Shown here: one piece after another, positions 35,380-43,693 of the stretch
Layout: each line of letters opens with the position of its first letter
Numbering within the stretch: position 1 is the stretch's first letter
Position numbers and translations under genes: made by a program
Source of the DNA: Acidimicrobiales bacterium
GTDB taxonomy: Bacteria; Actinomycetota; Acidimicrobiia; Acidimicrobiales; Aldehydirespiratoraceae
Reading direction: 5' to 3'
Assembly (NCBI GenBank): GCA_029246685.1
Contig: JAQWMR010000015.1
Location: 62,001 to 126,000 of the forward strand
Length of the DNA: 64,000 nt
Notes under the pieces: generated by a model
Told to the model about the DNA's origin: nothing
Database searches by the model: none
The model's input: the letters and a program-made list of their open reading frames with translations, nothing else

Positions 35380-36174
35380 TCAGTCGCGGGGCCAGACGGG
35401 GTCGCGCTTCTCGAGAAACGCGGTCATCCCTTCGCGCATCTCGGGGTTCATGATCGAGCGCTGGAAGACCCGGAAGTCGTGCGGTCGGAGATCGCGATTG
35501 ATGTCGTCCTTGATGGCTCGCCGAGAACCCGGACCGCCTCTGGCAACGTTGGCTACGAGCGCGTCGACCGCAGCCTCGAACTCGTCGTCCGGGGCGATCT
35601 CCTGAACCAGGCCCATCTCCTGGGCGCGTTGCGCATCGAAGGCGTCCATGGCGAACATGATCCACTTGGCGTTGCCCACGCCGACCCAGTCCGCCAGACG
35701 AGCGGCCATGAACACGTCCGGTGCGCCCCGCATGACCTCCGGTGCGCGGAATCGAGCCGACTCGGCGGCGATGACGAAGTCGCAGTGGATCGCGATGTCG
35801 AGGCCTCCGGCGTAACAGAGGCCGTTCACCGCGGCGATCACTGCAGCGCCGCAGCGCTCGAGATGACGGAACGGGAAGTGGTCCGTCGGATCCCACTCGG
35901 CGGACAACGTCGGATCGTCGATCGAGTTGCCGCCCATGTCGCCACCAACGCAGAAGACGTCGTCGGTGCCGGTGAGGACGAGCACATCGATGTCGGCGTC
36001 GCGGTCCGCCAGGATCGCAGCGCGCTTCACGGCCCGGTACATGTCCTGCGTCATCGCGTTGCGCTTCTCGACCCGGTCGATGCGAACCCGCAGCGTGTGG
36101 CCGTGCTGGAACGCATGCACGCACGGTGATCCCAGGTCCACGACCACGCCGTCTTCGGTGTCTTCGTCAGCCAT
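35380..36174 (-). CDS. enoyl-CoA hydratase/isomerase family protein (crotonase)
   Basis: A 264-residue crotonase-fold protein. The oxyanion-hole segments are DVFCVGGDMGGNS (about 75-87) and AAVNGLCYAGGLDIAIHCD (about 115-133), and the later FRAPEVMRGAPD carries the position of a catalytic Glu. It probably acts on an acyl-CoA in beta-oxidation or a related pathway, and the exact reaction is unknown. The ATG at 36174 has TACCGT six bases upstream. It is divergent from the ADP-forming acyl-CoA synthetase operon, which suggests a shared metabolic role. Confidence 0.92.
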   Translation of the reverse strand: MADEDTEDGVVVDLGSPCVHAFQHGHTLRVRIDRVEKRNAMTQDMYRAVKRAAILADRDADIDVLVLTGTDDVFCVGGDMGGNSIDDPTLSAEWDPTDHFPFRHLERCGAAVIAAVNGLCYAGGLDIAIHCDFVIAAESARFRAPEVMRGAPDVFMAARLADWVGVGNAKWIMFAMDAFDAQRAQEMGLVQEIAPDDEFEAAVDALVANVARGGPGSRRAIKDDINRDLRPHDFRVFQRSIMNPEMREGMTAFLEKRDPVWPRD

Positions 36175-36180
36175 ACCCGG

Positions 36181-36186
36181 ACGGTA
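36181..36186 (-). promoter_or_regulatory. -10 box of a leaderless promoter (crotonase)
   Basis: TACCGT on the minus strand, six bases before the ATG at 36174. Confidence 0.5.
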
Positions 36187-36206
36187 GGGCACGCAGGCGC
36201 GCGTGG

Positions 36207-36212
36207 TAGACC
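36207..36212 (+). promoter_or_regulatory. -10 box of a leaderless promoter (acyl-CoA synthetase operon)
   Basis: TAGACC, seven bases before the GTG at 36220. It lacks the final T of the usual box. Confidence 0.35.
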
Positions 36213-36219
36213 CGAGCGC

Positions 36220-36900
36220 GTGAGCATCACCCTCTCCGAAGCGGAATCCCGGCGAGTCGTCGCCGGCTACGGGGTTCCGGTCTCGCCGTTCGTGACCGGC
36301 ACCTCCACGGATGCGGTCGTCGCCGCTCTCGTGGCAGACGACACCGTCACCTATCCCGTGGTCGCCAAGCTGTGTGGTCGAGCAATCGCACACAAGACCG
36401 AACGAGGGCTTGTCCGACTGCACATCGCCGACGAAGCGATGCTGCGATCCGCGTGCAACGACCTTCTCGCGGCGGCCCAGCCGAGCGACGGTGACGTCGA
36501 GGTCCTCGTCTCCACCATGGTGGACGGCAACCGGGAGCTCATCGCAGGCCTCGCCGACGATCCGCAGTTCGGCCTGACAGTCATGGTGGGCATCGGCGGC
36601 ATCCTCGCCGAAGCCATCCGCGACGTCGCCTTCCGACTGGTGCCCATCGCCGAAGCCGATGCGGCCGAGATGATTGACGACCTGGCCACACAGCGGCTCC
36701 TCGGCGAGTTCCGGGGCGAGCCCGAGGTCGACCGCCAGGCTCTCATCGACGCGCTGGTCGCGCTGGCGAACGTCGGCCAGCAGGAGACCGGCGTGCGCTC
36801 TGTGGACCTGAACCCGCTGATCATCGTCGACGGCAAGCCGGTCGCCGTCGACGCGTTGCTCGAGATCGAGGACGCTGCCGGCGGGGAGGCAAAGCAATGA
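36220..36900 (+). CDS. ADP-forming acetate/acyl-CoA synthetase, beta (ATP-grasp) subunit
   Basis: A 226-residue ATP-grasp protein matching the beta subunit of ADP-forming acyl-CoA synthetases. Landmarks: LSEAESRRVVAGYGVPVSPF at the start, YPVVAKLCGRAIAHKTERG (ATP-binding Lys), VEVLVSTMVDGNRELIAG, GLTVMVGIGGILAEAIRDVAF and a closing VDLNPLIIVDGKPVAVDALL. With the CoA-binding subunit encoded next, it links an acyl-CoA to ATP synthesis or the reverse. The stop overlaps the next ATG by four bases (ATGA). Confidence 0.93.
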   Translation: MSITLSEAESRRVVAGYGVPVSPFVTGTSTDAVVAALVADDTVTYPVVAKLCGRAIAHKTERGLVRLHIADEAMLRSACNDLLAAAQPSDGDVEVLVSTMVDGNRELIAGLADDPQFGLTVMVGIGGILAEAIRDVAFRLVPIAEADAAEMIDDLATQRLLGEFRGEPEVDRQALIDALVALANVGQQETGVRSVDLNPLIIVDGKPVAVDALLEIEDAAGGEAKQ

Positions 36901-38357
36901 GCCACGACCTCTCTGCGCTCTTCGACCCCAAGGGCGTGATCATCACCGGCGTGTCGAATCACCCGGGCAAGTTCGGTTTCGTCACGCTGCACAACCTGCT
37001 CGCCGCAGGTTACGAAGGCGCCATCTTCCCGGTGGGTCGCGAGCACGGCGAAGCGCTCGGCCGACCCGTTCTCGGGTCGATCGACGAGGTGCCCGAGGGC
37101 GCGGCCGAAATGGTGTTCATCTGCACCCCGCAGTCGGTCAATGAGGGTCTGCTCCGCCAGGCGGCCGCCAAGGGCGTCACTGCCGCCTTCTTCGCCGCGG
37201 CCGGCTATCGCGAGGCGGGCCCTGAGGGCGTGGAGGCCGAGGAGCGCCTCGTCGCGCTGGCTGACGAACTCGGCATCGCCGTCGCCGGGCCGAACGGCCA
37301 GGGCGTGGTGTCCACGCCGTCCAAGCTCTGCGCCCAGATCGTCGCGCCCTACGCCCCCGCCGGACGGATCGCCGTCGCCAGCCAGTCGGGCAACTTCGTT
37401 TCGTCGTTCCTGAACCTCGCCCACCACACCGGCGTCGGCGTCAGCCGAGCGGTGGCCGCCGGCAACGCCGCGGTTCTGGGCATCGCCGACTACGTCGAGT
37501 GGTTCGCCGACGATCCCGAGACCGACGTGTGCCTCGTCTACATGGAGTCGGTCGACGACGGCCGCTCGATGTTCGAACGCCTCCGGGCGGTCGCCGAACG
37601 CAAGCCGGTGGTCGTCGTCAAGGGCGGCGCCAGCGATGCCGGCGCTCGCGCTGCGGCGTCGCACACGGGCGCGCTCGCATCCGACGATGCCGTGTTCGAC
37701 GGCATGTGCCGTCAGGCCGGCATCATCCGGGCCCGCGACGTGGAAGAAGGCTTCGAGGCCGCGGCCACCATCGCCACGCAGCCGCTCCCGACCGGGAACC
37801 GCGTCGTCGTGGTCACAACGGTCGGCGGATGGGGCGTCGCCGCCGTCGATGCCATGTCCGAGACCCGACTGATCGCCACCCCACTCCCCGACGATCTGTT
37901 CGCGGCGATCGACGAGAAGCTCCCGCCCCGCTGGTCGAAGAACAACCCGATCGACATGGCCGGCGGGGAGACCCGCGACACGGTCCCCGAGATCCTCGAG
38001 CTCGCGGCGGCGCACCCGGAAGTCGACGCGGTGCTCTTCCTAGGGCTGGGCATCCAGTCCAACACCGCCGCGCTGATGCGCGAGGGCGGCTTCTACCCGG
38101 ACCACGGCCTCGAACGCATCGTCGGCTTCCACGAGCGCCAGGACACGCGCTACGCCGAAGCAGCCGCAGAGATCGCCGGCCGCACCGGCACCCCGGTTCT
38201 CGTCGCAACCGAATTGGCGAATGCCCGTCCGGACAACGCGGGGCCCACCGCCGTGCGCGCCGGGGGCCGCATGTGTCACGCATCGGCCGGTCGGGCGATC
38301 CGGTCGCTGGAGCTGATGAACCGCTACTCGAGTTGGCGGCGAGCCCGAGGGCTCTGA
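36897..38357 (+). CDS. ADP-forming acetate/acyl-CoA synthetase, alpha (CoA-binding) subunit
   Basis: A 486-residue protein with a Rossmann CoA-binding domain (FDPKGVIITGVSNHPGKFGF), a succinyl-CoA-synthetase-like middle (VAGPNGQGVVSTPSKLCAQ, GRIAVASQSGNFVSSFLN), and the phospho-His region SDAGARAAASHTGALASDD, in which the His would carry the phosphoryl group. Together with the beta subunit this forms an NDP-forming acyl-CoA ligase. In many bacteria the two parts are fused; here they are separate and overlapping, beta first. The acyl substrate is unknown. Confidence 0.93.
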   Translation: MSHDLSALFDPKGVIITGVSNHPGKFGFVTLHNLLAAGYEGAIFPVGREHGEALGRPVLGSIDEVPEGAAEMVFICTPQSVNEGLLRQAAAKGVTAAFFAAAGYREAGPEGVEAEERLVALADELGIAVAGPNGQGVVSTPSKLCAQIVAPYAPAGRIAVASQSGNFVSSFLNLAHHTGVGVSRAVAAGNAAVLGIADYVEWFADDPETDVCLVYMESVDDGRSMFERLRAVAERKPVVVVKGGASDAGARAAASHTGALASDDAVFDGMCRQAGIIRARDVEEGFEAAATIATQPLPTGNRVVVVTTVGGWGVAAVDAMSETRLIATPLPDDLFAAIDEKLPPRWSKNNPIDMAGGETRDTVPEILELAAAHPEVDAVLFLGLGIQSNTAALMREGGFYPDHGLERIVGFHERQDTRYAEAAAEIAGRTGTPVLVATELANARPDNAGPTAVRAGGRMCHASAGRAIRSLELMNRYSSWRRARGL

Positions 38358-38399
38358 CCCGCTGATCCAATTGGCGCCTCCCACGACCGCCTGGGCGCC

Positions 38400-38405
38400 T
38401 ACGGT
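38400..38405 (+). promoter_or_regulatory. -10 box of a leaderless promoter (ABM-Qng1 operon)
   Basis: TACGGT, six bases before the ATG at 38412. Confidence 0.5.
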
Positions 38406-38411
38406 CACGCC

Positions 38412-38744
38412 ATGACCTCCACGCCCGCTCCTCCCTACCTCGCCGTGATCTTCACGAATCGGCGAGCAGGTTGGGGCGAGAGCGACGTCGATGCGGCCTA
38501 CGGCGCTGCCGCGCAGCGCATGGAGGAGCTCGCTCGCACGATCCCGGGGTATATGGGCATCGAGTCGGCCCGCTCCGATGACGGCGTGGGCATCACCGTG
38601 TCGTATTGGGAGACCGAGGACGCGATCGCCGAGTGGCGGGGTCATCCGGAGCACCTCGACGTGCAGGCCAGCGGCCGCGCCGATTGGTACGAGTGGTGCG
38701 AGCTTCGAGTCGCTCCCGTGGAACGGGCCGCGTCGTTCCCATGA
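38412..38744 (+). CDS. antibiotic-biosynthesis-monooxygenase (ABM) fold protein
   Basis: A 110-residue dimeric-barrel protein of the ABM superfamily, with LAVIFTNRRAGWGESD at the start, IPGYMGIESARSDDGVGITV and SYWETEDAIAEWRGHPEHLD, ending in ASGRADWYEWCELRVAPVER. Members include cofactor-free monooxygenases and haem-degrading enzymes, and the role cannot be fixed here. Its stop overlaps the start of the queuosine-salvage gene (ATGA), so the two are translated together. A TACGGT box six bases upstream makes it the first gene of this operon. Confidence 0.85.
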   Translation: MTSTPAPPYLAVIFTNRRAGWGESDVDAAYGAAAQRMEELARTIPGYMGIESARSDDGVGITVSYWETEDAIAEWRGHPEHLDVQASGRADWYEWCELRVAPVERAASFP

Positions 38745-39694
38745 CGGTCTTCGACGACATCCGGTCGTCGTGCGCGGCGGTGGCTGAGGCCGCGACGCAT
38801 GTCACGATCGACACGGATCGGCTGGCCGCCTTTGCCTCGGAGATCGACCTCGCCGTCGAGAAGAACGACCCCGGCCAGGACCGCATGGGGTCCGAGGAGT
38901 CGGCAACCGCGTTCGTGATCGCCCTGGATGCGATCAACTTCGGCAGCGGCTACTTCTCGTACCTGCACAAGCGGCCCGGGATGTCCGGCTATCACACAAT
39001 CGCCACGTCGCTGCGCGATCTCGTCGCCGACACCGGAGCGCTCACCGCGGACCGACTCGCGGCGTGGACCATCGACGACGCCGCTGCGACGTTCGACCAG
39101 GTCCTCGACGATGGCCCCGCTCATGAACTGATGGAACTCTTTACGCAGGCGTGGACTGACCTCGCCGGCTGGGCCGAGCGCCACGGCGCGGGATCGTTCG
39201 CCGCCGCGGTGGCGAAGGCCGAGGGCTCGTCCGCAACGCTCGTCGAGATGCTCGACGAGATGCCCTTCTTTCACGATGTGCATGCGTATCGCGGCGTTGG
39301 CGATGTCCTGCTCTACAAGCGCGCGCAGATCGTGGTGCAGGATCTCCACGTCACGTTCGGGGGCGTCGGGCCGGGCCGCTTCGAGGATCGCACGGAGCTG
39401 ACGATGTTCCCGGACAACCTCGTACCCCACGTGTTGCGCGTCGAGGGGGTGCTCGAGTTCGACGAGGAGCTCGTCGCCAGGATCGACGCCGTCGAGGACA
39501 TCGACTCCGGCTCGCCCGCGGAGATCGAGATTCGGGCCTGCGGGCTCCACGCGGTCGAACTGCTCCGCCGCGAGCTCGACGCGGCTGGCACACGCATCGC
39601 CGCCGGAGATCTCGACAACGTGCTCTGGAACCTCGGCGCACAGCCGCAGTACAAGGCAGTGCCCCGTCATCGCACTCGGTGCGTGTTTTATTGA
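38741..39694 (+). CDS. queuosine salvage protein (Qng1, DUF2419 family)
   Basis: A 317-residue protein matching the Qng1/DUF2419 family, known in eukaryotes and some bacteria as the glycosidase that frees queuine from queuosine 5'-monophosphate. Family segments seen: VIALDAINFGSGYFSYLHK (about 65-83), FFHDVHAYRGVGDVLLYKRAQI (about 170-190), EDRTELTMFPDNLVPHVLR, and the C-terminal HRTRCVFY. It would let the cell make queuine for tRNA modification from imported queuosine, provided a kinase and Tgt exist. It is translationally coupled to the ABM gene and lies just upstream of a nucleoside-importer operon. Confidence 0.88.
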   Translation: MTVFDDIRSSCAAVAEAATHVTIDTDRLAAFASEIDLAVEKNDPGQDRMGSEESATAFVIALDAINFGSGYFSYLHKRPGMSGYHTIATSLRDLVADTGALTADRLAAWTIDDAAATFDQVLDDGPAHELMELFTQAWTDLAGWAERHGAGSFAAAVAKAEGSSATLVEMLDEMPFFHDVHAYRGVGDVLLYKRAQIVVQDLHVTFGGVGPGRFEDRTELTMFPDNLVPHVLRVEGVLEFDEELVARIDAVEDIDSGSPAEIEIRACGLHAVELLRRELDAAGTRIAAGDLDNVLWNLGAQPQYKAVPRHRTRCVFY

Positions 39695-39807
39695 GCTGCG
39701 CCGCGACCGCGGATGAACCGCGTTCGTGTTGCGTGGTCCGCCAACACTCCGCGTGACCGAAAGACAAACGTCACGCTTTCAGCAGCGCGCGAGTGCCGAG
39801 AGCGGGA

Positions 39808-39813
39808 TACGGT
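39808..39813 (+). promoter_or_regulatory. probable -10 box of the nucleoside-importer operon
   Basis: TACGGT about 80 bases before the lipoprotein ATG, giving a leader of about 70 bases with two hairpins. No convincing -35 box was assigned. Confidence 0.35.
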
Positions 39814-39862
39814 GCTGACACCTTCGGCGGGGCTGCGCAGCCTCACCGAATACACGAACATC

Positions 39863-39880
39863 AGCCGCCGTCGAGCGGCT
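39863..39880 (+). promoter_or_regulatory. leader hairpin next to the bmp ribosome site
   Basis: AGCCGC and GCGGCT arms around a six-base loop, ending two bases before the GGAGG ribosome site. A second palindrome, GGCTGCGCAGCC, lies at 39831-39842. It could modulate translation of the lipoprotein. Confidence 0.35.
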
Positions 39881-39891
39881 CTGGAGGAAAA

Positions 39892-40953
39892 ATGCGCAAG
39901 CGACTGCTATTGCTTCTGAGCGTCCTGCTGGCCTTCTCGCTCGTCGCCGCCTCGTGCGGTGATGACGACGGACCAGCCGGGTCGGTGGGCCTCGTCTTCG
40001 ACATCGGTGGTGAGGGCGACCAGTCGTTCAACGACTCCGCCGCTGCCGGTCTGAACCGCGCGGCCGAGGAGCTCAACGTCGAGACCTCGAAGGTCTCGCC
40101 CAACGACGACGGGTCGAACCGCGCCGAGCTGCTCCAGCTGCAGTCCGATGCCAACGACATCGTGATCGCCGTCGGCTTCCTCTTCGAGGCCGACGCAGCC
40201 GAGGTTGGTGGCGCCAACGCCGACACGAACTTCGGTGTCATTGACTCCTCGATGCTCGACTTCTCGGGTGATGCCCCGGCGCCGTACGCCGACAACATCG
40301 CCGGCTTGGTCTTCTCCGAAGAGCAGGGCTCCTACCTCGTGGGCGCCGCAGCGGCCTCCATGAGCGAGACGGGCACCATCGGCTTCATCGGTGGCGTTTG
40401 CTGCTTCGGCCTCATCGAGAAGTTCGAGGCTGGCTACATCGCCGGCGCCAAGGCGGTGAACCCGGACATCAACATCATCTCCGAGTACATCACCGAGTTC
40501 CCGAACTTCGACGGCTTCAACGATCCGGCTGCCGGCCGTGAGACCGCTCTGGCGATCTTCGAGCAGGGTGCCGACATCACGTACCACGCTGCTGGTGGCA
40601 CCGGCGCCGGTCTCTTCGCTGCGGCGAAGGAGCACACCGAGTCCTCGGGCTCGAAGGTGTGGGGCATCGGCGTCGACTCCGATCAGTACAACACCGTGGG
40701 TGCCGACGTGCAGGAGTACGTCCTCACCTCGATGCTGAAGCGTGTCGACTCGGCCGTGTTCGAGATCATCAAGGCGCACCTTGAAGGCACCTTCGTTGCT
40801 GGCGAAGCCCGCTACGACCTCTCGGTCGATGGCGTGGGCTACTCCACCTCCGGTGACTTCCTTCCCGACGACGTGATCGCCACGCTTGAGGACTTCAAGC
40901 AGCAGATCATCGACGGCGACATCGTGGTGCCGACCGATCCGGCCGACGCCTGA
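39892..40953 (+). CDS. BMP-family (PnrA-like) nucleoside-binding lipoprotein
   Basis: A 353-residue substrate-binding lipoprotein: signal MRKRLLLLLSVLLAFSLVAA with lipobox Cys22, an acidic linker (GDDDGPAG), then the BMP/PnrA domain with GLVFDIGGEGDQSFNDSA, VGFLFEADAAEVGG, LVFSEEQGSYLVGAAAASMS, GFIGGVCCFGLIEKFEAGYI and VWGIGVDSDQY. Family members bind purine or pyrimidine nucleosides. GGAGG is four bases upstream of the ATG. It heads the operon with the ATPase and two permeases, and a strong hairpin after it probably makes it the most abundant product. Confidence 0.95.
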   Translation: MRKRLLLLLSVLLAFSLVAASCGDDDGPAGSVGLVFDIGGEGDQSFNDSAAAGLNRAAEELNVETSKVSPNDDGSNRAELLQLQSDANDIVIAVGFLFEADAAEVGGANADTNFGVIDSSMLDFSGDAPAPYADNIAGLVFSEEQGSYLVGAAAASMSETGTIGFIGGVCCFGLIEKFEAGYIAGAKAVNPDINIISEYITEFPNFDGFNDPAAGRETALAIFEQGADITYHAAGGTGAGLFAAAKEHTESSGSKVWGIGVDSDQYNTVGADVQEYVLTSMLKRVDSAVFEIIKAHLEGTFVAGEARYDLSVDGVGYSTSGDFLPDDVIATLEDFKQQIIDGDIVVPTDPADA

Positions 40954-40980
40954 TTGCTCGTCACAAATGACGTAAGCGAT

Positions 40981-41005
40981 GGGGCCGGGATACATTCCCG
41001 GCCCC
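40981..41005 (+). terminator. intercistronic terminator/attenuating hairpin after bmp
   Basis: Perfect 10-bp arms (GGGGCCGGGA / TCCCGGCCCC) around a TACAT loop, with a run of five T about eight bases later. It lies in the 86-base gap between the binding-protein gene and the ATPase gene, and likely stops part of the transcripts. Confidence 0.75.
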
Positions 41006-41039
41006 GTCGTGGTTTTTCGGCACCGGACAAGGAGAGGTA

Positions 41040-42548
41040 GTGGCGCTCGCCATCGAGCTCAGTGGCATCACGAAGCGCTTCCCCGGCGTTGTCGCGAACG
41101 ACGACGTCAACCTCGCCGTCGAAGACGGCGAGATCCACGCGATCTGCGGCGAGAACGGGGCGGGCAAGTCCACCCTCATGAAGATCCTCTACGGCATGCA
41201 GAGCGCCGACGAGGGAACCATGGCGGTCAACGGCGCCGAGGTCGTGTTCGGTTCGCCCGCCGATGCGATCGACGCCGGGATCGGCATGGTCCACCAGCAC
41301 TTCATGCTCGCGGACAACCTGAGTGTGATCGAGAACGTGATCCTCGGAGCCGAACCAACGAAGGTCGGCCTCATCGACCAGCGCAACGCCCATCGTCACC
41401 TCGAGGAAGTCGGCGCCGCCTACGGGCTCGAGATCGATCCGGACGACCTCGTCGAGGAACTCGAGGTCGGCGAGCGGCAACGAGTCGAGATCATCAAAGT
41501 GCTGTACCGCGGTGCGAAGATCCTCATTCTGGACGAGCCCACGGCTGTGCTAGTGCCCCAGGAGGTCGACGAGCTCTTTCGCAACATACGCGAGCTGAAG
41601 GCCGACGGCGCGACGATCCTCTTCATCGACCACAAGCTCGAAGAGGTGCTCGAGATCGCCGACACCATCACGGTGCTCCGTCAAGGTCGCACGGTGGCCA
41701 CTGTGAAGCCGGACGATGTCACGACCGGCGATCTCGCGGAGCTGATGGTGGGCTCCGAGCTACCAACGCCGGAGACCACCCAGTCGACGGTCACCTCCGA
41801 AGTCGCCCTCGCCGTCACCGGCCTCACCGTGCTCGACGAGGATGACCGCCCGTCCGTGGACGACGTCAGCCTCACCATCCACCGCGGCGAGGTCGTGGGA
41901 ATCGCCGGCGTCGAAGGCAACGGCCAGACCGAACTCGTCGAAGCCATCATCGGTACCAGCCGCCCGGCCGCCGGCCGCATCGAGCTGCTCGGAAGCGACA
42001 TCTCCCACGAGTCCGTCCGCCACCGTCGGGCCAACGGCGTGGGCTACATCCCTCAGGATCGCCACCACGAGGGCCTGCTGCTCGAAGCGCCGCTCTGGGA
42101 GAATGCCGCGCTCGGTCACCAGATGAAAGCACCATACGGCCGCGGTATCTGGTTCGACCGAGTGGGCGCGCAGGACATCACCGCGGAGATCTGCGACCAG
42201 TTCGATGTCCGCACGCCCGACATCGACGTCGCCGCCCTCGCCCTCTCCGGCGGCAACCAACAGAAGTTGATCGTCGGTCGTGAGATGACGGCCGAGCCGG
42301 ATGTGCTCATCGCGTCCCACCCGACCCGCGGGATCGACGTTGGTGCACAGGCCGCCGTGTGGGACGACATCCGCGCCGCCCGGGCGAATGGCATGGCCAC
42401 ACTCCTCATCTCGGCGGACCTCGACGAGCTGATCGGCCTCTCCGACACCATTCTCGTGATGTACAAGGGCCGCATCGTCGCCGAACTCGATCCCGGGTCG
42501 GTCACCCCGCGCGAGCTCGGCGGCTACATGACCGGAGCGGCCGTATGA
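41040..42548 (+). CDS. nucleoside-type ABC importer, tandem ATP-binding subunit
   Basis: A 502-residue ATPase with two ABC domains, as in RbsA and the Bacillus YufO (NupO) subunits. Domain 1 has Walker A GENGAGKSTLMKIL, signature region LEVGERQRVEIIKVL and Walker B ILILDEPTAVL. Domain 2 has the degenerate Walker A GVEGNGQTELVEAI and signature LSGGNQQKLIVGREM with DVLIASHPTRGID. Degenerate second sites are normal in this family. GGAGAGG precedes the GTG start. It overlaps the next permease gene by four bases. Confidence 0.94.
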   Translation: MALAIELSGITKRFPGVVANDDVNLAVEDGEIHAICGENGAGKSTLMKILYGMQSADEGTMAVNGAEVVFGSPADAIDAGIGMVHQHFMLADNLSVIENVILGAEPTKVGLIDQRNAHRHLEEVGAAYGLEIDPDDLVEELEVGERQRVEIIKVLYRGAKILILDEPTAVLVPQEVDELFRNIRELKADGATILFIDHKLEEVLEIADTITVLRQGRTVATVKPDDVTTGDLAELMVGSELPTPETTQSTVTSEVALAVTGLTVLDEDDRPSVDDVSLTIHRGEVVGIAGVEGNGQTELVEAIIGTSRPAAGRIELLGSDISHESVRHRRANGVGYIPQDRHHEGLLLEAPLWENAALGHQMKAPYGRGIWFDRVGAQDITAEICDQFDVRTPDIDVAALALSGGNQQKLIVGREMTAEPDVLIASHPTRGIDVGAQAAVWDDIRAARANGMATLLISADLDELIGLSDTILVMYKGRIVAELDPGSVTPRELGGYMTGAAV

Positions 42549-43693
42549 CCGATCTCGCCCCTGACGTGAGCGTCACGGAGCCGGCCGAGGACTCCACTCG
42601 TCGCCGGATCGTCATGTCCCTGGCCGCGCCGCTCGGTGCGATCGTGTTCTCGGTTGTCGCCGCGACGCTCATGCTCTTCATCGCCGGCAGCGACCCGTTC
42701 GCCGCCTACGCCGACATGTTCGAGCATGCGGCCAAGCCCGAGACCATGGTCGCGATGATCAACCGAGCGACGCCGCTCTACATCTCGGGCGTGGCTGCAG
42801 CCATCGGGTTCAAGATGAACCTGTTCAACATCGGCGTCGAGGGTCAGTACCGCATGGCGGCGATCTTCGCCGCGTATGTCGGCGGCGCCATCGCACTCCC
42901 CGGGGTCCTCCACATCGCGATCATCATGGTCGTGGCGATGCTGGTTGGCGCTGCATGGTCCGGGCTCGCCGGAATCCTCTACACCCATCGAGGCGTCAAC
43001 GAGGTCATCAGCACGATCATGCTGAACGGCGTCGCGCTCGGCATCATCGCCTGGCTCGTGCGCTCGTGGCAGGCCGAGGGCGAGATCAGCCAGGTCGGCG
43101 TCGGCACGGAGCCCATCGAGAGCACAGGCATTCTCCCCACCCTGACGTGGGTGCCCGAGCTGTTCACGGACCTGCGCGGCACCAACGAGCTCACCGGGAT
43201 GCTCGTCGTCGCCATCCTCGTCGGCGTCTTCTACCACGTGCTGTTGAACCGCACGGTCTTCGGATTCGAGCTCCGAGCGAGTGGCGGCAACCCGTTCGCC
43301 GCCCGGGCCGGCGGTGTCCCGCCCCGCCGCATGGCACTCACCGCGATGCTCCTCTCCGGCGGCATCGCCGGGCTGGTCGGCATCGCCGAGATCATGGACA
43401 AGGCCCGCTACAATCCGAACTTCGTAGGCGGCCTCGGGTTCAACGGCATCGGCATCGCCCTGCTCGGACGGAACCATCCGGCCGGCATCGCCGTCGGTGC
43501 ACTCCTGTGGGCATTCCTCGAGGCGTCGTCCGACATCCTTCAGGTCACCCAGACCGCACCGAAGGAGATCATCGACATCATGCGGGGCGTGATCCTGCTC
43601 ACCGTGGTCATCGGCTACGAGGTGGTCCATCGGATACGCAGACGCGAGGAAGCAGGCCGCGCTGCGGCCCGCCTCGTGGGGGCTCCGACATGA
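42545..43693 (+). CDS. nucleoside-type ABC importer permease (YufP/NupP-like)
   Basis: A 382-residue permease of the branched-chain-amino-acid/BMP-type family, with about eight membrane segments. Recognisable parts are AAIGFKMNLFNIGVEGQYRM, LYTHRGVNEVISTIMLN and ALLGRNHPAGIAVGALLWAF. NIGVEGQ is typical of the nucleoside-permease subgroup. Its ATG overlaps the ATPase stop (ATGA), and it overlaps the next permease by four bases in turn. Confidence 0.93.
   Translation: MTDLAPDVSVTEPAEDSTRRRIVMSLAAPLGAIVFSVVAATLMLFIAGSDPFAAYADMFEHAAKPETMVAMINRATPLYISGVAAAIGFKMNLFNIGVEGQYRMAAIFAAYVGGAIALPGVLHIAIIMVVAMLVGAAWSGLAGILYTHRGVNEVISTIMLNGVALGIIAWLVRSWQAEGEISQVGVGTEPIESTGILPTLTWVPELFTDLRGTNELTGMLVVAILVGVFYHVLLNRTVFGFELRASGGNPFAARAGGVPPRRMALTAMLLSGGIAGLVGIAEIMDKARYNPNFVGGLGFNGIGIALLGRNHPAGIAVGALLWAFLEASSDILQVTQTAPKEIIDIMRGVILLTVVIGYEVVHRIRRREEAGRAAARLVGAPT

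Noticed and set aside
36175-36897. An in-frame upstream extension of the crotonase gene (to 36897).
   Set aside because: The added residues are antisense to the ATP-grasp subunit and lack family similarity; the ATG at 36174 has its own -10 box.
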